64,000 nt of DNA from Vibrio mexicanus (GCF_001012815.1 NZ_JYJP01000029.1:1-64000); one strand, 5' to 3'. Counted from the first letter of the stretch, positions 1 through 9,902 are shown. Made by a program: numbers and translations. Notes: a model not told the origin generated them from the letters alone.

Positions 1-38
1 TCTAACGGGCAGCAAGGATAACTTAACAGGGATGCGAT

Positions 39-1145
39 ATGATTCGTGAAATGACCAAGTCTGATTTTAAGCACTTTTGGCCAACCTTTTCTCAAATTCT
101 GACTTCTCAAGAAACGTATGCCTTTGACCCTAACATGACGCTTGAGCAATCTTTTGCATTGTGGTGCTCCATACCAACGCAAGCGTTTGTTTATGAAGAT
201 GATGGTGAGATATTAGGCTCATACTACATTAAACCCAATGGTGTTGGACCAAGTAGCCATATCTGTAATTGCGGTTATATGGTGTCGGAAGCGGCGAGAG
301 GAAAAGGAATCGCGCGCAAATTGTGTGAGCATTCACAAGCGACAGCGTTGGATCTTGGTTTCAAAGCGATGCAGTTTAATAGTGTGGTTTCAACCAACAC
401 AGTCGCAGTAAAACTTTGGCAAAAACTTGGATACCAAATTATTGGTACAATTCCCAGTGCATACAAGCACAGAATTTCCGGATATGTTGATTGTTATGTC
501 ATGTTTAAATGGTTATCCAATGAACTGGACGGCAATGAACTCACTCAAGGAACTCAATTTGACATAGTGCAGGGTTGGTCTTCAAAACACACACAAGTTA
601 TGGCAGTGATCTATGAGGAAGCGTTTGGTCCAAAGTTTCAGGGAGCGATTTCTAGTAAGAATCAGCGTATTTCCGTCTTGGGGAAATGTTTCGTGCCAGA
701 ATATTCCTTCGTTGCGTTTGATGGTGACAAACCTGTTGGTATCGCCGGGTTTAGTGATGGAAGTGGTTCATTAACCGGTGGTATTGGCGCCAAAGGTTTG
801 ATTAAGGAACTGGGGCTGTCGAGAGGTTTATGGGCTTGTTTGGTGTTTAGTTTGTTTGAGCGCAAACCGGAGAGTGGTGAGTTGGTCATGGATGGGATTG
901 TCGTAGACAGCAGTGCACGTGGTCTGGGGGTTGGCTCACGCCTTTTAGACAAGATAATTAATTACGCTCAAGACAAAGGTTTCAAATCAGTTCGGTTAGA
1001 TGTGATTGATAGCAACCCAAGAGCGAGAAAACTGTATGAATCGAAAGGGTTCGTCGCAACAAAAACGGACTCATTTGAGTACCTGAAATGGCTAGTTGGA
1101 TTTTCAAGCGCGACGACTATGCATTTTATCATTAAAGACGACTGA
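39..1145 (+). CDS. tandem GNAT-family N-acetyltransferase (two GNAT domains)
   Basis: The 368-residue protein carries two acetyl-CoA binding GNAT domains. The first (about residues 1-160) has the P-loop motif RGKGIA at 87-92 followed by the usual A-V-KLWQKLGY ending. The second (about 175-345) has RGLGVGSR at 294-301 and the terminal SNPRARKLYESKGF signature. GNAT enzymes move acetyl groups from acetyl-CoA to amines; the substrate cannot be read from the sequence. An AGGGA ribosome site lies six bases before the ATG. It is monocistronic as far as visible and is followed by a hairpin at 1145-1168. In such fusions one domain is sometimes non-catalytic, but here both keep their P-loop. Confidence 0.88.
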   Translation: MIREMTKSDFKHFWPTFSQILTSQETYAFDPNMTLEQSFALWCSIPTQAFVYEDDGEILGSYYIKPNGVGPSSHICNCGYMVSEAARGKGIARKLCEHSQATALDLGFKAMQFNSVVSTNTVAVKLWQKLGYQIIGTIPSAYKHRISGYVDCYVMFKWLSNELDGNELTQGTQFDIVQGWSSKHTQVMAVIYEEAFGPKFQGAISSKNQRISVLGKCFVPEYSFVAFDGDKPVGIAGFSDGSGSLTGGIGAKGLIKELGLSRGLWACLVFSLFERKPESGELVMDGIVVDSSARGLGVGSRLLDKIINYAQDKGFKSVRLDVIDSNPRARKLYESKGFVATKTDSFEYLKWLVGFSSATTMHFIIKDD

Positions 1146-1172
1146 GCCTTGGCAGAAACACCAAGGCTCTCA
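1145..1172 (+). terminator. hairpin after the GNAT gene
   Basis: AGCCTTGG and CCAAGGCT form an 8-bp stem with an 8-nt loop directly over the stop codon. The following tract (CTCATTGTTT) is only weakly T-rich. It could serve the convergent gene at 1208 as well. Confidence 0.5.
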
Positions 1173-1207
1173 TTGTTTATAAGCTACTTAAGAGATAGCA
1201 AAGATGA

Positions 1208-2203
1208 CTACAGAGTAACCATGAAAGACTGGTTCAGTGGAATTCGGAATTCTTTGCCCATCATGTCATACACATTGAATTGAACGGTATTCCAGTTATC
1301 TTCAAAGTTGTATTCAAAGACACTCTCACCTGTTTCTAGGCTTTGAGTCAGTGTCCATTCTGTCGCGTAGCTTGATACGCCTTGGCCGTTACCGAAATCT
1401 TTGTATGGAGCGTCGGCTGGGACTCTAAATGGAACCGTAGAAAGTTTCATCATCGCGCCTCGGTCAGAAGTTGGCTCGTGTAATTTGCTCACAAAGTAGC
1501 TTGCGTGAACAAAGCGGCTTGGAGAGTTACCGTTACCAATAGAACCGTAATCAGTATCTCGAGTCGCGTCGTCCCATGTATGTTTAACCGCGTTACGTGT
1601 TTCAATTTGGTACTTCATCGACGGATCATTGGTCATCACCATCGCTTCTTCGCCGCGGTATGTGTTTAAACCGTCTTCATCAACTTCGATCACTAAGCGG
1701 TCGCCACTTTTGTCGGTGACAGACCAATGCAGCTTCATTTCCACTGGCATTCCATCCATCATCAGTGTCCCGTATTTTAAGGTAGGAAGAGCATCGACGA
1801 CTTCTTCAACTGATGCATAGTTTGCCAATAGGTACTCGCCAAGCGTGAATTGAGACAGTTCAGCGTCGCTAACAATGCTGCTCATTGTCATGTCTGGATA
1901 GAAAAGGGTATCGACTTTCATACCCTCACTATTCACGCCATCAGCAACCAATTCGCCGTAAGCCAAAACAGCCACAATGTCGTACTTCACGGTATAGTCA
2001 CCGCCATGGCCATTACCTTGGAGTGAGCGAACGTCGCCTTTGTTAATGTTGCCAAGAATAGGGTTCGTCGATTCCATCCAGTCCATCGTACGAGAAGTGT
2101 AAGTACCAAGATCTGTATTCCATGCAACAGAAGTACACGCTTGAGCTATGCCAGAAGAAAGAGTGCCTGCAAGTAATGCGATAGTTAGTGCTTTAAGTTT
2201 CAT
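1208..2203 (-). CDS. secreted penicillin V acylase / choloylglycine hydrolase family (Ntn cysteine amidase)
   Basis: A 331-residue Ntn hydrolase of the linear-amide C-N hydrolase family. A signal peptide (about 1-22, ending SGIAQA) precedes Cys23, which would become the N-terminal nucleophile after processing. The following context CTSVAWNT and the downstream RTMDW (Arg and Asp about 15 and 18 residues after the Cys) match the family active site. Length is normal. Family members cleave penicillin V, conjugated bile salts or N-acyl homoserine lactones; the real substrate here is unknown. V. cholerae has a related acylase reported to be AphA-regulated. Upstream lies a perfect 9-bp inverted repeat (2271-2297) also found in a shorter form before the C45 hydrolase at 16309. 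Confidence 0.9.
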   Translation of the reverse strand: MKLKALTIALLAGTLSSGIAQACTSVAWNTDLGTYTSRTMDWMESTNPILGNINKGDVRSLQGNGHGGDYTVKYDIVAVLAYGELVADGVNSEGMKVDTLFYPDMTMSSIVSDAELSQFTLGEYLLANYASVEEVVDALPTLKYGTLMMDGMPVEMKLHWSVTDKSGDRLVIEVDEDGLNTYRGEEAMVMTNDPSMKYQIETRNAVKHTWDDATRDTDYGSIGNGNSPSRFVHASYFVSKLHEPTSDRGAMMKLSTVPFRVPADAPYKDFGNGQGVSSYATEWTLTQSLETGESVFEYNFEDNWNTVQFNVYDMMGKEFRIPLNQSFMVTL

Positions 2204-2270
2204 GTTTGTATCTCCGAATCATTAAGGAACGATTTGAAGTTTACGTGTGTTTTATACTTCTAATAACTCT

Positions 2271-2297
2271 CATATGACGGATGAAACTCGTCATATG
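2271..2297. promoter_or_regulatory. perfect inverted repeat CATATGACG-N9-CGTCATATG, putative operator
   Basis: Nine-base arms with a nine-base spacer lie 68-94 bases upstream of the acylase ATG at 2203. The inner seven bases of each arm and the spacer length are identical to the dyad at 16205-16227 upstream of a second Ntn hydrolase. The geometry suggests a dimeric regulator. It does not fit the AphA consensus (ATATGCA-N6-TGCATAT) or CRP. The rest of 2204-2495 holds no convincing gene. Confidence 0.6.
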
Positions 2298-2495
2298 TTT
2301 TCTTAGACTACGTAAAGTAGGACGATAAGGACAAACATAGTTTTCACGTTTAGACTTGAGTGTTTATGTTAGACTGCCACCGCTAATTGATGGAGGCAAT
2401 CAATGCTACTTAATCCACGACTCAAACAACCACGCATCCATTGACGATTTTTGCCATTCTTATTTCATTAGATTTGCAATTAATCGGAGTGTGTT

Positions 2496-3133
2496 ATGCA
2501 AGAAAAACATTGGTCGGAGTATCAGCTTCTCCATGAAGTTGTGACCAACCCAAATATTACCGTTAAAGGTCAACACAGCTACTACAGCGATTGTTGGGAC
2601 AATGGATTTGAAGAGTCGGTGGTTCGGTATTTACATGGTGACAAGATCAGCCGTAATTGGGAGCCTCGCTGGGAGGTCGACAAGCTTTTTATCGGCGATT
2701 ATGTCTGCATTGGCGCAGAAGCGGTGATCATGATGGGAGGAAACCATACCCACAGAATGGATTGGTTCTGTTTATATACATTTATGGATTTCATCGAAGA
2801 GGCCTATGAAGGTAGAGGTGAGACTGTGATTGGTGATGGCGCATGGATTGGCATGAGAGCGATGATCATGCCCGGAGTAAAGATCGGAGAGGGCGCGGTC
2901 ATTGCCGCCAATAGTGTGGTGACGAAAGATGTTGAACCCTATAGCGTAGTTGGCGGCTCACCTGCAAAAGCAATAAAGCTTCGCTTTGAACCTGAGATTA
3001 TTCAGGCTTACTGGCCATGACGATTTATGACTGGCCGAAAGAGAAGTTCGACACAATGAAACGTTATCTGTGCGCTTCTGATATTCACAAGCTCAAGCAA
3101 GCCTCGTCTGAGTACGATTCGCAACATTCCTAA
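2496..3133 (+). CDS. CatB/Vat-type xenobiotic O-acetyltransferase (hexapeptide repeat), frame broken near the 3' end
   Basis: Left-handed beta-helix acetyltransferase with hexapeptide repeats such as VIGDGAWIGMRAMIMPG and the family ending VVGGSPAKAIKLRF. Relatives acetylate chloramphenicol or streptogramins. The uninterrupted frame stops at 3020, giving 174 aa, shorter than the family (about 210). A missing T in the TT at 3008-3009 explains this. Past it, the other frame reads LLAMTIYDWPKEKFDTMKR and runs to the stop at 3131-3133, restoring 212 aa with the usual C-terminal helix. A strong terminator begins 8 bases after that restored stop. The start is set by a GGAG site six bases before the ATG. 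Whether it confers resistance is not shown by the sequence. Confidence 0.85.
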
Positions 3134-3141
3134 AGCACTAA

Positions 3142-3175
3142 CAACGAACCCAATGACTCATCATTGGGTTCGTTG
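3142..3175 (+). terminator. 15-bp perfect stem-loop after the acetyltransferase gene
   Basis: CAACGAACCCAATGA (3142-3156) pairs perfectly with 3161-3175 around a CTCA loop. It sits just after the restored stop of the acetyltransferase and before the convergent gene at 3219, so it may work in both directions. Confidence 0.7.
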
Positions 3176-3218
3176 CTTATTAACTTTATAGGCGTGTTGG
3201 TGCATATTCGCTTTAGTA

Positions 3219-3995
3219 TTAGAACTTGTCTAATATTTCGTCATAGCGACTTCTGCCTGACAGATTTTGTTGTTTCAGTTGATTCAAACCATTTTGCAAC
3301 TTATTGACGACTGAATCGTCGGTGTCCTTATTAACTGCGTAATAAATGCTGCCTTGATCAAGAACGTAAATGGTTTCGAATAAATTGGGGTCGATACCCA
3401 CCTGTTTAGACCACCAGCTCGCCCCGCGCTCGCCATACACTAGTAGATCAATTCGATTCTTCATTAATTTCTCTAATAGTGCCGTTGCGTGCGTGCCTTC
3501 TTGCATTGACTGTCTTGGGATACCCAAATTAAGTAGCATTTGCTCGCCAATTCCATCTTTGACGACACCCACTTTGTATTTAGCCATATCAAGAGGAGTA
3601 GCCACAGTTATGTTTGCGTCTTTTCTGGCCAGTACAACCAATTTTACATCGACAATTGGACCTACCCACTTAAACAGGTTTTCCCTGTGCTCTGAGCGAT
3701 TGGTAGAAAACAAAATCGTATTCTTTTGAGTCAAAACGGTGCTGTACGATGCAGGCCAAGCCTGAAGAGTGACTTGATCTCGGTTTACTGGCTCACCGAT
3801 TAATGCACTGGCTTCCAAGAGTATCTCTACAGAGTGGCCAGTTATGACACCATCCTCCAGATAATTACTGGGCGGGTACTCTTCGGTGTAAAAAGAAATC
3901 TCTCTTAAATCAGTTTGGCCACCGTAAGAGCCCCAACTCACTATACAGAGTAGAGTCGCTACCCACAGTTGGTGGTTCAAAATGCTTGATTTCAT
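3219..3995 (-). CDS. periplasmic solute-binding protein, family 3 (SBP_bac_3)
   Basis: A 258-residue exported protein when started at the ATG at 3995, which has a GGAG site before it; a longer frame opens at 4022 but lacks one. The signal peptide is MKSSILNHQLWVATLLC. The mature part begins REISFYTEEYPPSNYLEDG and runs through an IVDVKLVVLARKD hinge, as in polar amino-acid binding proteins and BvgS-like sensor domains. No transporter permease or ATPase is nearby. It is codirectional with a second binding protein (4084) and divergent from a histidine kinase (5148), so a sensing rather than transport role is plausible. The ligand is unknown. Confidence 0.82.
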   Translation of the reverse strand: MKSSILNHQLWVATLLCIVSWGSYGGQTDLREISFYTEEYPPSNYLEDGVITGHSVEILLEASALIGEPVNRDQVTLQAWPASYSTVLTQKNTILFSTNRSEHRENLFKWVGPIVDVKLVVLARKDANITVATPLDMAKYKVGVVKDGIGEQMLLNLGIPRQSMQEGTHATALLEKLMKNRIDLLVYGERGASWWSKQVGIDPNLFETIYVLDQGSIYYAVNKDTDDSVVNKLQNGLNQLKQQNLSGRSRYDEILDKF

Positions 3996-4083
3996 GAGGC
4001 GCTCCGGAAACACACATAACATTAAATTTAGTCTAACTTGAACAATCTCAAAAGGCCATGAAGGGATATTATTATCAATAAGA

Positions 4084-5049
4084 CTACTCTACTTTTCGCC
4101 AATCTTTAGGAGGTGTGAGCCCCCAGCGAGCCATCTCCGTCGCGTGATAGATGGCTTGACCATTTCTACCGACCATAATTGGAATGTCATTGGCAGATTT
4201 GCCACCTAAGATAGCCATAACGCTTTCACCCGCAGCCTCGCCTTGGCTCTGTCCAAATAGCACCACACCGCCTGCAGCCTTTCCTTCACCGACAGAGAAA
4301 TCCCAAAAGCCAAAAAGTGGAACGGGGGATTGCTCATTAGTCCACGCTAGAATTTGTTCGGCAGGCACATTAGTACCGCTGTCATCCACAATGGTGTGAT
4401 AGAGCCCGACGATGATAGCGCCAACGCCATCTTTATAAGCGGATTGAACTTGTGTGCGCCATTCGGAAAGGGTTGAAATAGTGAATATTTCAGCCTCCAA
4501 AGAGAGCGAGTCGCTAATGGCTCTGTATTGCCGGCCTAAATATTCCTGAGCAACCTTCGACGTCACACCAGAATCGAACAACACTCTGATCTTTTTGCGG
4601 TTGTGAGGCAACATCAAATCAATTTCACTCATGGTCTTAACGAATAGAGGTTGTTCTAATACGCCAGTGATTTTGGCGCGTCCTTTATACTGCGACAGAA
4701 GCTTTCTAGGATTGGAATTGATGCCAAGAAAAACGATAGATATCGGTTCATCAAATAGCTTAGGTAGCATATAGGTGAGGGCATTATCGTCGCCAAGAAT
4801 GACAATTGATGGGCTCACCCTTAAGTATTCCTGATAGGCGCGTTTGGCAGAATTTTCATATTCCGATTTGGGTAAGCGTTTGGTATCCATTTGGAACTTA
4901 TAGAATTGAATGTCTTCTGATAACTTCTTTTCTATACCCCGGATATAGCTTTTATCCCACGCATATTCGCTGTGATAGCTTTCAATCAGCAAGACGGTGG
5001 AAGCCGCGGAATAACCGCTCCACAAACACAGAAAAAGTAGTATTTTCAT
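4084..5049 (-). CDS. ABC-type substrate-binding-like periplasmic protein (ABC_sub_bind family)
   Basis: A 321-residue exported protein when started at MKILLFLCLWSG (5049); the frame opens 14 codons earlier but the signal peptide and spacing favour this ATG. It shows the family pattern VLLIESYHSEYAWDKSYIRG, then IVILGDDNALTYMLP, ISIVFLGINSNPR, and a C-terminal AGGVVLFGQSQGEAAGE block. Such proteins accompany transporters or sensor kinases. Here there is no permease; the divergent neighbour 99 bases away is a histidine kinase. The ligand cannot be inferred. Confidence 0.8.
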   Translation of the reverse strand: MKILLFLCLWSGYSAASTVLLIESYHSEYAWDKSYIRGIEKKLSEDIQFYKFQMDTKRLPKSEYENSAKRAYQEYLRVSPSIVILGDDNALTYMLPKLFDEPISIVFLGINSNPRKLLSQYKGRAKITGVLEQPLFVKTMSEIDLMLPHNRKKIRVLFDSGVTSKVAQEYLGRQYRAISDSLSLEAEIFTISTLSEWRTQVQSAYKDGVGAIIVGLYHTIVDDSGTNVPAEQILAWTNEQSPVPLFGFWDFSVGEGKAAGGVVLFGQSQGEAAGESVMAILGGKSANDIPIMVGRNGQAIYHATEMARWGLTPPKDWRKVE

Positions 5050-5147
5050 AAGCCGATCCCCTTCGATGAAGTATAGCTTAAACGACTGCACTCATTAGGA
5101 AACTTTGCGCCTATACTAAATTTACAAGGTGTTGAAATGGGTGCGAG

Positions 5148-7105
5148 ATGGGAAAAGTTCGCAAGTTTGAAGAAGGCGCAGATCATCCATTGTATAGCCG
5201 CATAGGGCGTAGGATCATCTTGATTATGATTTTGCTCAGCGGCGCGATGACCTTAGCGACGACTTTGATGCAACTTTATTGGGATTACAATAAAGAGTTC
5301 AGTGATGTAGACCAAAGGCACGCGGAAATCCGAAACGTGCACGCAGACTTGCTTGCTGCCTCTTTATGGAATTTTGATTTAGTCCTGTTGCAGCAGAGAT
5401 TGGATGGCTTGGTTAACTTACCCAAAATTGACTATCTAGAAGTTAGATCAGATCGCTATACCTTCAGTGCGGGAGTGAAAGTCAAAGAAAACGCACTGTC
5501 GCATAAATACCCCCTCGCTTACAAAGACAATATTTCGGATCGGTCAGAAGTGATTGGTGAGATTTACGTCGAATCCAATACTCAAGCTATATATGCGTAT
5601 TTGTTGCAGCAGTTTTTCGTCACTTTAATGCTCAATGCGCTAAAAACTATGTTTGTCTGTTATCTCATTCTAATGGTATTCCATAAGAGCGTTAACCGCA
5701 GGGTTTTTGATGTAGCGAGATATTTACGTGCGTTCGATCCTACCTATCCAGTGCCGCCTTTGAAGCTTCCATATGACAAATGGATCATGGAAAAAGACGA
5801 TGAGCTCACTTGGCTTGCAGAAGAAACCAACAAGATTACCGACGATGTCACTACCCTCTATCGAAACATTAAATTGGAACAAGAACGTTTTGCAGACTTT
5901 GCACATACAGCCTCTGATTGGTTGTGGGAAACTGATGAAAATGGCCGAATCATCTATTGCTCACAGGTGATGGAACGTGCATGGAACATTAACGCACAAG
6001 CCAAACCATGCATCAAAGAAGTGCCACAATTTGAACTACTCAATAACTTGAGAGTCCAGCTTGCACTTGAGCAAGACTTTTCCTTGTGCGAGGAAGGTTT
6101 TGAGATTGACGCACAACACTATCACGTGATGTTTCAAGCTAAAGCTAAATTTGATGATGGGGTATTCAAAGGCTTTCGTGGCAGCGTCATAGACATTACG
6201 GAACTTAAAAGTGCGCAGCATGAACTTCAAAAGCTAAATCGAAATCTGGAAAAAACCGTGGCAAAACGAACTCATGATTTAGAAAAAAGTCTAGAGCAAC
6301 TCCAAGAGGCGCAAGAGCAGCTAGTACAATCTGAAAAACTGGCCGCACTAGGTGGCCTAGTGGCCGGTGTTGCCCATGAAGTAAACACTCCACTTGGCGT
6401 TTCGGTGACCGCGGCGTCCGTGATTAAGGAAACAGCCTTACAACTTAATGAGATGTTCGAAAACCAAACATTAACTCGCCGCGAATTTACGGAGTTGATG
6501 GATCAGATTCAGGAAGGCACCAGTATGTTAGAGAGCAACTTGGGCCGTGCAGCGCAACTGATTCAAGACTTCAAACAAACGGCTGTTGACCAAGTGTCAG
6601 AAACTCGCAGTGATTTTAATGTAAAACACGTTCTTGAAGCGCTGGTTACTTCTTTACATCCAGAAACCAGTAAAGTACCAGTAGCCCCCAACTTAAGGGG
6701 AGTGATGAAACACATATGAACAGTTTGCCTGGCGTGTTGACGCAAATCATCTCAAACCTAATTATGAATAGCATTCGTCACGCTTTTAGTGATCAAGATA
6801 CCCCGGAGATCGTGATTTCCTTTGAAGATGAAGGAGAGCACATTATCTTTGAGTATCGAGATAACGGCTGCGGCGTTGACCAGTCGTTACACCAAAAAAT
6901 ATTCGAGCCTTTCTTTACCAGCAAGCGCGGGCAGGGCGGCTCTGGTTTGGGTTTAAACTTGGTGTTTAACCTAACCAACCAAAAGCTTAAAGGTGCGTTA
7001 GAATTTGAGTCAAAGCCTAATGAAGGCGTCCATTTTATCTTACGAATTCCGAAAGTAACTCCGATTCCAGAAGGTTCCATGCAAGGGCATGATTTTCAGA
7101 TTTAG
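5148..7105 (+). CDS. membrane sensor histidine kinase (PAS, HisKA, HATPase), frame broken by one missing base
   Basis: N-terminal cytoplasmic stub, transmembrane segments at about 22-42 and 166-188 bounding a periplasmic sensor of about 120 residues, a PAS domain (about 255-355), a coiled coil, and a dimerisation/phosphoacceptor helix with His420 in VAGVAHEVNTPLG. The reading frame stops at 6719. The ATPase half (N box NLIMNSIRHAF, DNGCGVD, GSGLGLNLV) continues from about 6690 in another frame. One extra C in the C5 run at 6685-6689 joins them into a 652-residue kinase ending at 7105. No response regulator is adjacent, so it is an orphan in this window. The divergent binding-protein genes suggest they present ligand to its periplasmic domain. 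Confidence 0.85.
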
Positions 7106-7468
7106 AAGCGTCTTTTAGACTACGAATGCACCACATACAGGTCCTTTTGTAAGGGGAACCCGTTTCGGTCAGATTTCACGTCTGGCTGCTTTCAATAATC
7201 ACTACTCATTGTAAGTTTTCAATTCTTGATATTTTACGCTGGAAAAAAGTTTTTTGAGTATCACACAGTAACGCAATCTAACTTACTCATACCTAGATGC
7301 TTGAATTCGTTTGGTGGGTTTGGTCCTTCATATGAGATTAACGCGTTAATCAGTCACTTCATAAAATACACCCATCAAAAATATGGGGTGAACAAGGGGT
7401 GTTTGCTCTACGAAGAGAAACCTGAAATCTCATAGGGTTGAGATGTCAGTAATAAGAATGGCACCAAC
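7106..7468. other. 363-bp intergenic region with a palindrome
   Basis: No convincing gene is seen. A 69-codon frame at 7226-7435 has no ribosome site or recognisable content. The one notable element is a perfect 16-bp palindrome, GATTAACGCGTTAATC, at 7336-7351. It lies 118 bases before the next start and is a possible operator for the outer-membrane protein gene. Confidence 0.5.
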
Positions 7469-9118
7469 ATGAACAAGTTATTCCAGCGTAGTAAAGTCGC
7501 AGCCTCACTGATCCCCTTATCATTACTCCTAACCTTTTCTGGCGGTGTAGTTGCAGAATCGAAATTAGAACTAGAACTGTCTGCCGACTTAAAAGGTAAA
7601 CAAGTTTTTGAACACTATGGTTTGGATGAGAATATTCCAAAACTTGCGATGAGTTCCCTGATCCAAGGTGAACACTTGGTGGAACACGCAACTCGTAAAG
7701 TCATCATCGGTGATGAAGTCCGAGAGTCTTCGGTTTTCTTGGTCAAAAATACCGATACGAAAGGGAATATTGATTTAAGAATCAAATACAATCCTGAAAA
7801 ACTCGATGGTCACGAGAATGTTATTGATGAAATCGAAAGCTACACTCGCACTGAGTATCGTCTTCGGAACTATGCACAAAGCTATGATGGTTCGTCAGTG
7901 GTGGCGACTGATCATGGTGATGGCAAGGTATCGATTGAATTTAACTATTCAAAATATGGCCTGCCTCAAGACATTGCCTATTTTCGTCACTTAAGCGTTG
8001 AAGTTAAGTTAGTCGATGGTGAGCCGATCACTATGGTTATCACTAACAATAACCCGTTTAATTACGACAAATATCGTGTCGATACTTACCATCAGATCAT
8101 TGGTTTTAGACGTCTCGATAGTGGCAAACTGGTGATTGCGAAAAAGCATGTCGAAATCCACGGCAAAGCAAAAAAGAAACCTGTATCCCTTATTACGACC
8201 ATAGAGCCTGTGGCCATCTACGATGAAGATTTAGGTGTGAACGTCTTGGCTCACCAAAGACTAGAAACCGTTTCTGATCCGAGAATGCATGAAGAGAGCG
8301 TCAAATTAGACCGAGTATTCCCTCTAATGGGCGATATGGTTCGAAGACAAGGTATCGATCTACCATTACCTTTTGGCATTTCAGCGGCGTACCGCAATCA
8401 GAATATGAACATTCCTTTCACGGATTTCGTGATTGAAGGGGTGGGGCTAAACGACTTGTTTGATCCACTGGGCAGTATCGGTGTGGTCAACGCGGAGAGC
8501 TTTACGCTGCGTGGAGACGTTAACATTCTACCGTTTTGGAATGTGTATGGTTTGGTCGGAAAGATTAATGTTGATGCCGATGTGGATGCGGAGTACACCG
8601 GCGAAGCGGGCCAATACATCCGCGATAAACTGAACAACAAACTCCCACATCTAGGTGATGCATTCTGTAACAAGCTTTATGCACTGTGTAATCAAGGTCG
8701 TTTAGATGTACCACTCCACTTGGAATATGACCTGATGGGTGTGGGTACCACACTGTCTCTTGGTTACCGCGAGTTCTTTGCATCAGTTAACGGAAGCTAC
8801 ACGACAACACGTCTTAAAGGTACTGATAACTGGGGTGATGGCATTATTACTGTACAGCCGATGTTAGGTTATCAGCTGGTGGACTACCGTGCGCAGCTGT
8901 TTGTTGGTGCTGAATATCAAGGTTTGGATGCACGCATGGACGGGCATGTGGTCGCGGGTGACATTGAATTTGATTACGACATTGGCGTGAAGCTAAATAA
9001 CTGGGCTTACCTAGTTGGTTTCAACAAGCAGATTGGTAAGAACTACAACATCACCGCCCTGTACAACAAAGGTGAAACGCGTGATGCCATCACCGTGAAC
9101 TTTGGCTACCGATTCTAG
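7469..9118 (+). CDS. secreted outer-membrane beta-barrel-like protein of unknown function
   Basis: A 549-residue protein with a clear signal peptide (about 1-29, ending SGGVVA). The N-terminal half (about 30-290) is a mixed domain I do not recognise. The C-terminal half has alternating beta strands (for example NILPFWNVYGLVGKINVDAD and GVGTTLSLGYREFFASVNG) and ends in FGYRF, the terminal-Phe signature of outer-membrane barrels. One Cys pair (CNKLYALC) could form a disulfide. No operon partner is close; the next gene begins 135 bases on. Function unknown. Confidence 0.72.
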   Translation: MNKLFQRSKVAASLIPLSLLLTFSGGVVAESKLELELSADLKGKQVFEHYGLDENIPKLAMSSLIQGEHLVEHATRKVIIGDEVRESSVFLVKNTDTKGNIDLRIKYNPEKLDGHENVIDEIESYTRTEYRLRNYAQSYDGSSVVATDHGDGKVSIEFNYSKYGLPQDIAYFRHLSVEVKLVDGEPITMVITNNNPFNYDKYRVDTYHQIIGFRRLDSGKLVIAKKHVEIHGKAKKKPVSLITTIEPVAIYDEDLGVNVLAHQRLETVSDPRMHEESVKLDRVFPLMGDMVRRQGIDLPLPFGISAAYRNQNMNIPFTDFVIEGVGLNDLFDPLGSIGVVNAESFTLRGDVNILPFWNVYGLVGKINVDADVDAEYTGEAGQYIRDKLNNKLPHLGDAFCNKLYALCNQGRLDVPLHLEYDLMGVGTTLSLGYREFFASVNGSYTTTRLKGTDNWGDGIITVQPMLGYQLVDYRAQLFVGAEYQGLDARMDGHVVAGDIEFDYDIGVKLNNWAYLVGFNKQIGKNYNITALYNKGETRDAITVNFGYRF

Positions 9119-9252
9119 TAGTGAATCAATCATCAGCCACCAAACGTAAATACATAGGGCTTAGCCTGGCGTTAAGTTGGGCTGGTCTTAGGCAATATTA
9201 TCGAACGGATTGAACCCATTAGGATGAGATTGAAGTGAGATAGGAGTGAACC

Positions 9253-9894
9253 ATGACAACCAGTCAATTTATTATTGAAGCCATTACTGTACTCGGTACT
9301 GCGGCGTTCGCATTAGCGGCAGTGCTGGCCGCATTAGACAAAAAAGTCGACATTTTTTCAGTGACCGTACTTGGCGTAATTACTGCAGTTGGCGGCGGTA
9401 CTATCCGAGATTGTATCTTAGATGTGACTGTGTTTTGGTCACAAGATCTTTCGTACATTGTGATTGCAATTAGCGCGAGTTTGTTTGGTTTTTTCTTTTT
9501 CCCACTGATTCAAAAAAAGAAAATCAACACGCTTTACTTGTACATCGACACGTTTGCCATTGCCATGTTTGCGATTCAAGGCACTGATAAGGCGTGGGAA
9601 ATGGGATTTGGTGTACCTATCGCCCCTATTATTCTAGGCACCATTACTGCAGTAGGTGGTGGTGTTGTGCGCGACACATTGTTGCAGCGCCCAAGTTTAC
9701 TGCTAACGAAAGAGCTATACGCTATTCCCGTTGCACTGGGCTGCTCGATATACAGCGGATTCCTTTTGTACGCGCCGGAGCTATCACAATTTGGTGCCAT
9801 TTTATCCGCTGGCTTAATCGTGTACTTACGCCATATATCGATTCAAAAGCATGTGAATGTTCCCGATTGGGCGATTCTCCAACGGAAAAAATAA
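9253..9894 (+). CDS. TRIC-type trimeric cation channel family inner-membrane protein (UPF0126/YicG-like)
   Basis: A 213-residue integral membrane protein with about seven hydrophobic segments and the two internally repeated motifs GVITAVGGGTIRD (about 41-53) and GTITAVGGGVVRD (about 130-142) that define the family. Members form homotrimeric monovalent-cation channels; the physiological role in bacteria is poorly known. A strong AGGAG site precedes the ATG. Length is typical. The 3' side carries a set of hairpins ending in a terminator at 9986-10010. Confidence 0.9.
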   Translation: MTTSQFIIEAITVLGTAAFALAAVLAALDKKVDIFSVTVLGVITAVGGGTIRDCILDVTVFWSQDLSYIVIAISASLFGFFFFPLIQKKKINTLYLYIDTFAIAMFAIQGTDKAWEMGFGVPIAPIILGTITAVGGGVVRDTLLQRPSLLLTKELYAIPVALGCSIYSGFLLYAPELSQFGAILSAGLIVYLRHISIQKHVNVPDWAILQRKK

Positions 9895-9902
9895 TTGTCA
9901 CA

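Noticed and set aside
2271..2297. AphA or CRP site before the penicillin acylase gene
   Set aside because: Arm sequence and 9-base spacer do not fit ATATGCA-N6-TGCATAT or TGTGA-N6-TCACA.
2356..2544. 62-codon frame overlapping the acetyltransferase start
   Set aside because: It runs through the upstream region in another frame; the acetyltransferase ATG at 2496 has a good ribosome site and family match.
7226..7435. 69-codon frame between the histidine kinase and the outer-membrane protein gene
   Set aside because: No ribosome site, no recognisable content, and it spans the palindrome and probable promoter region.
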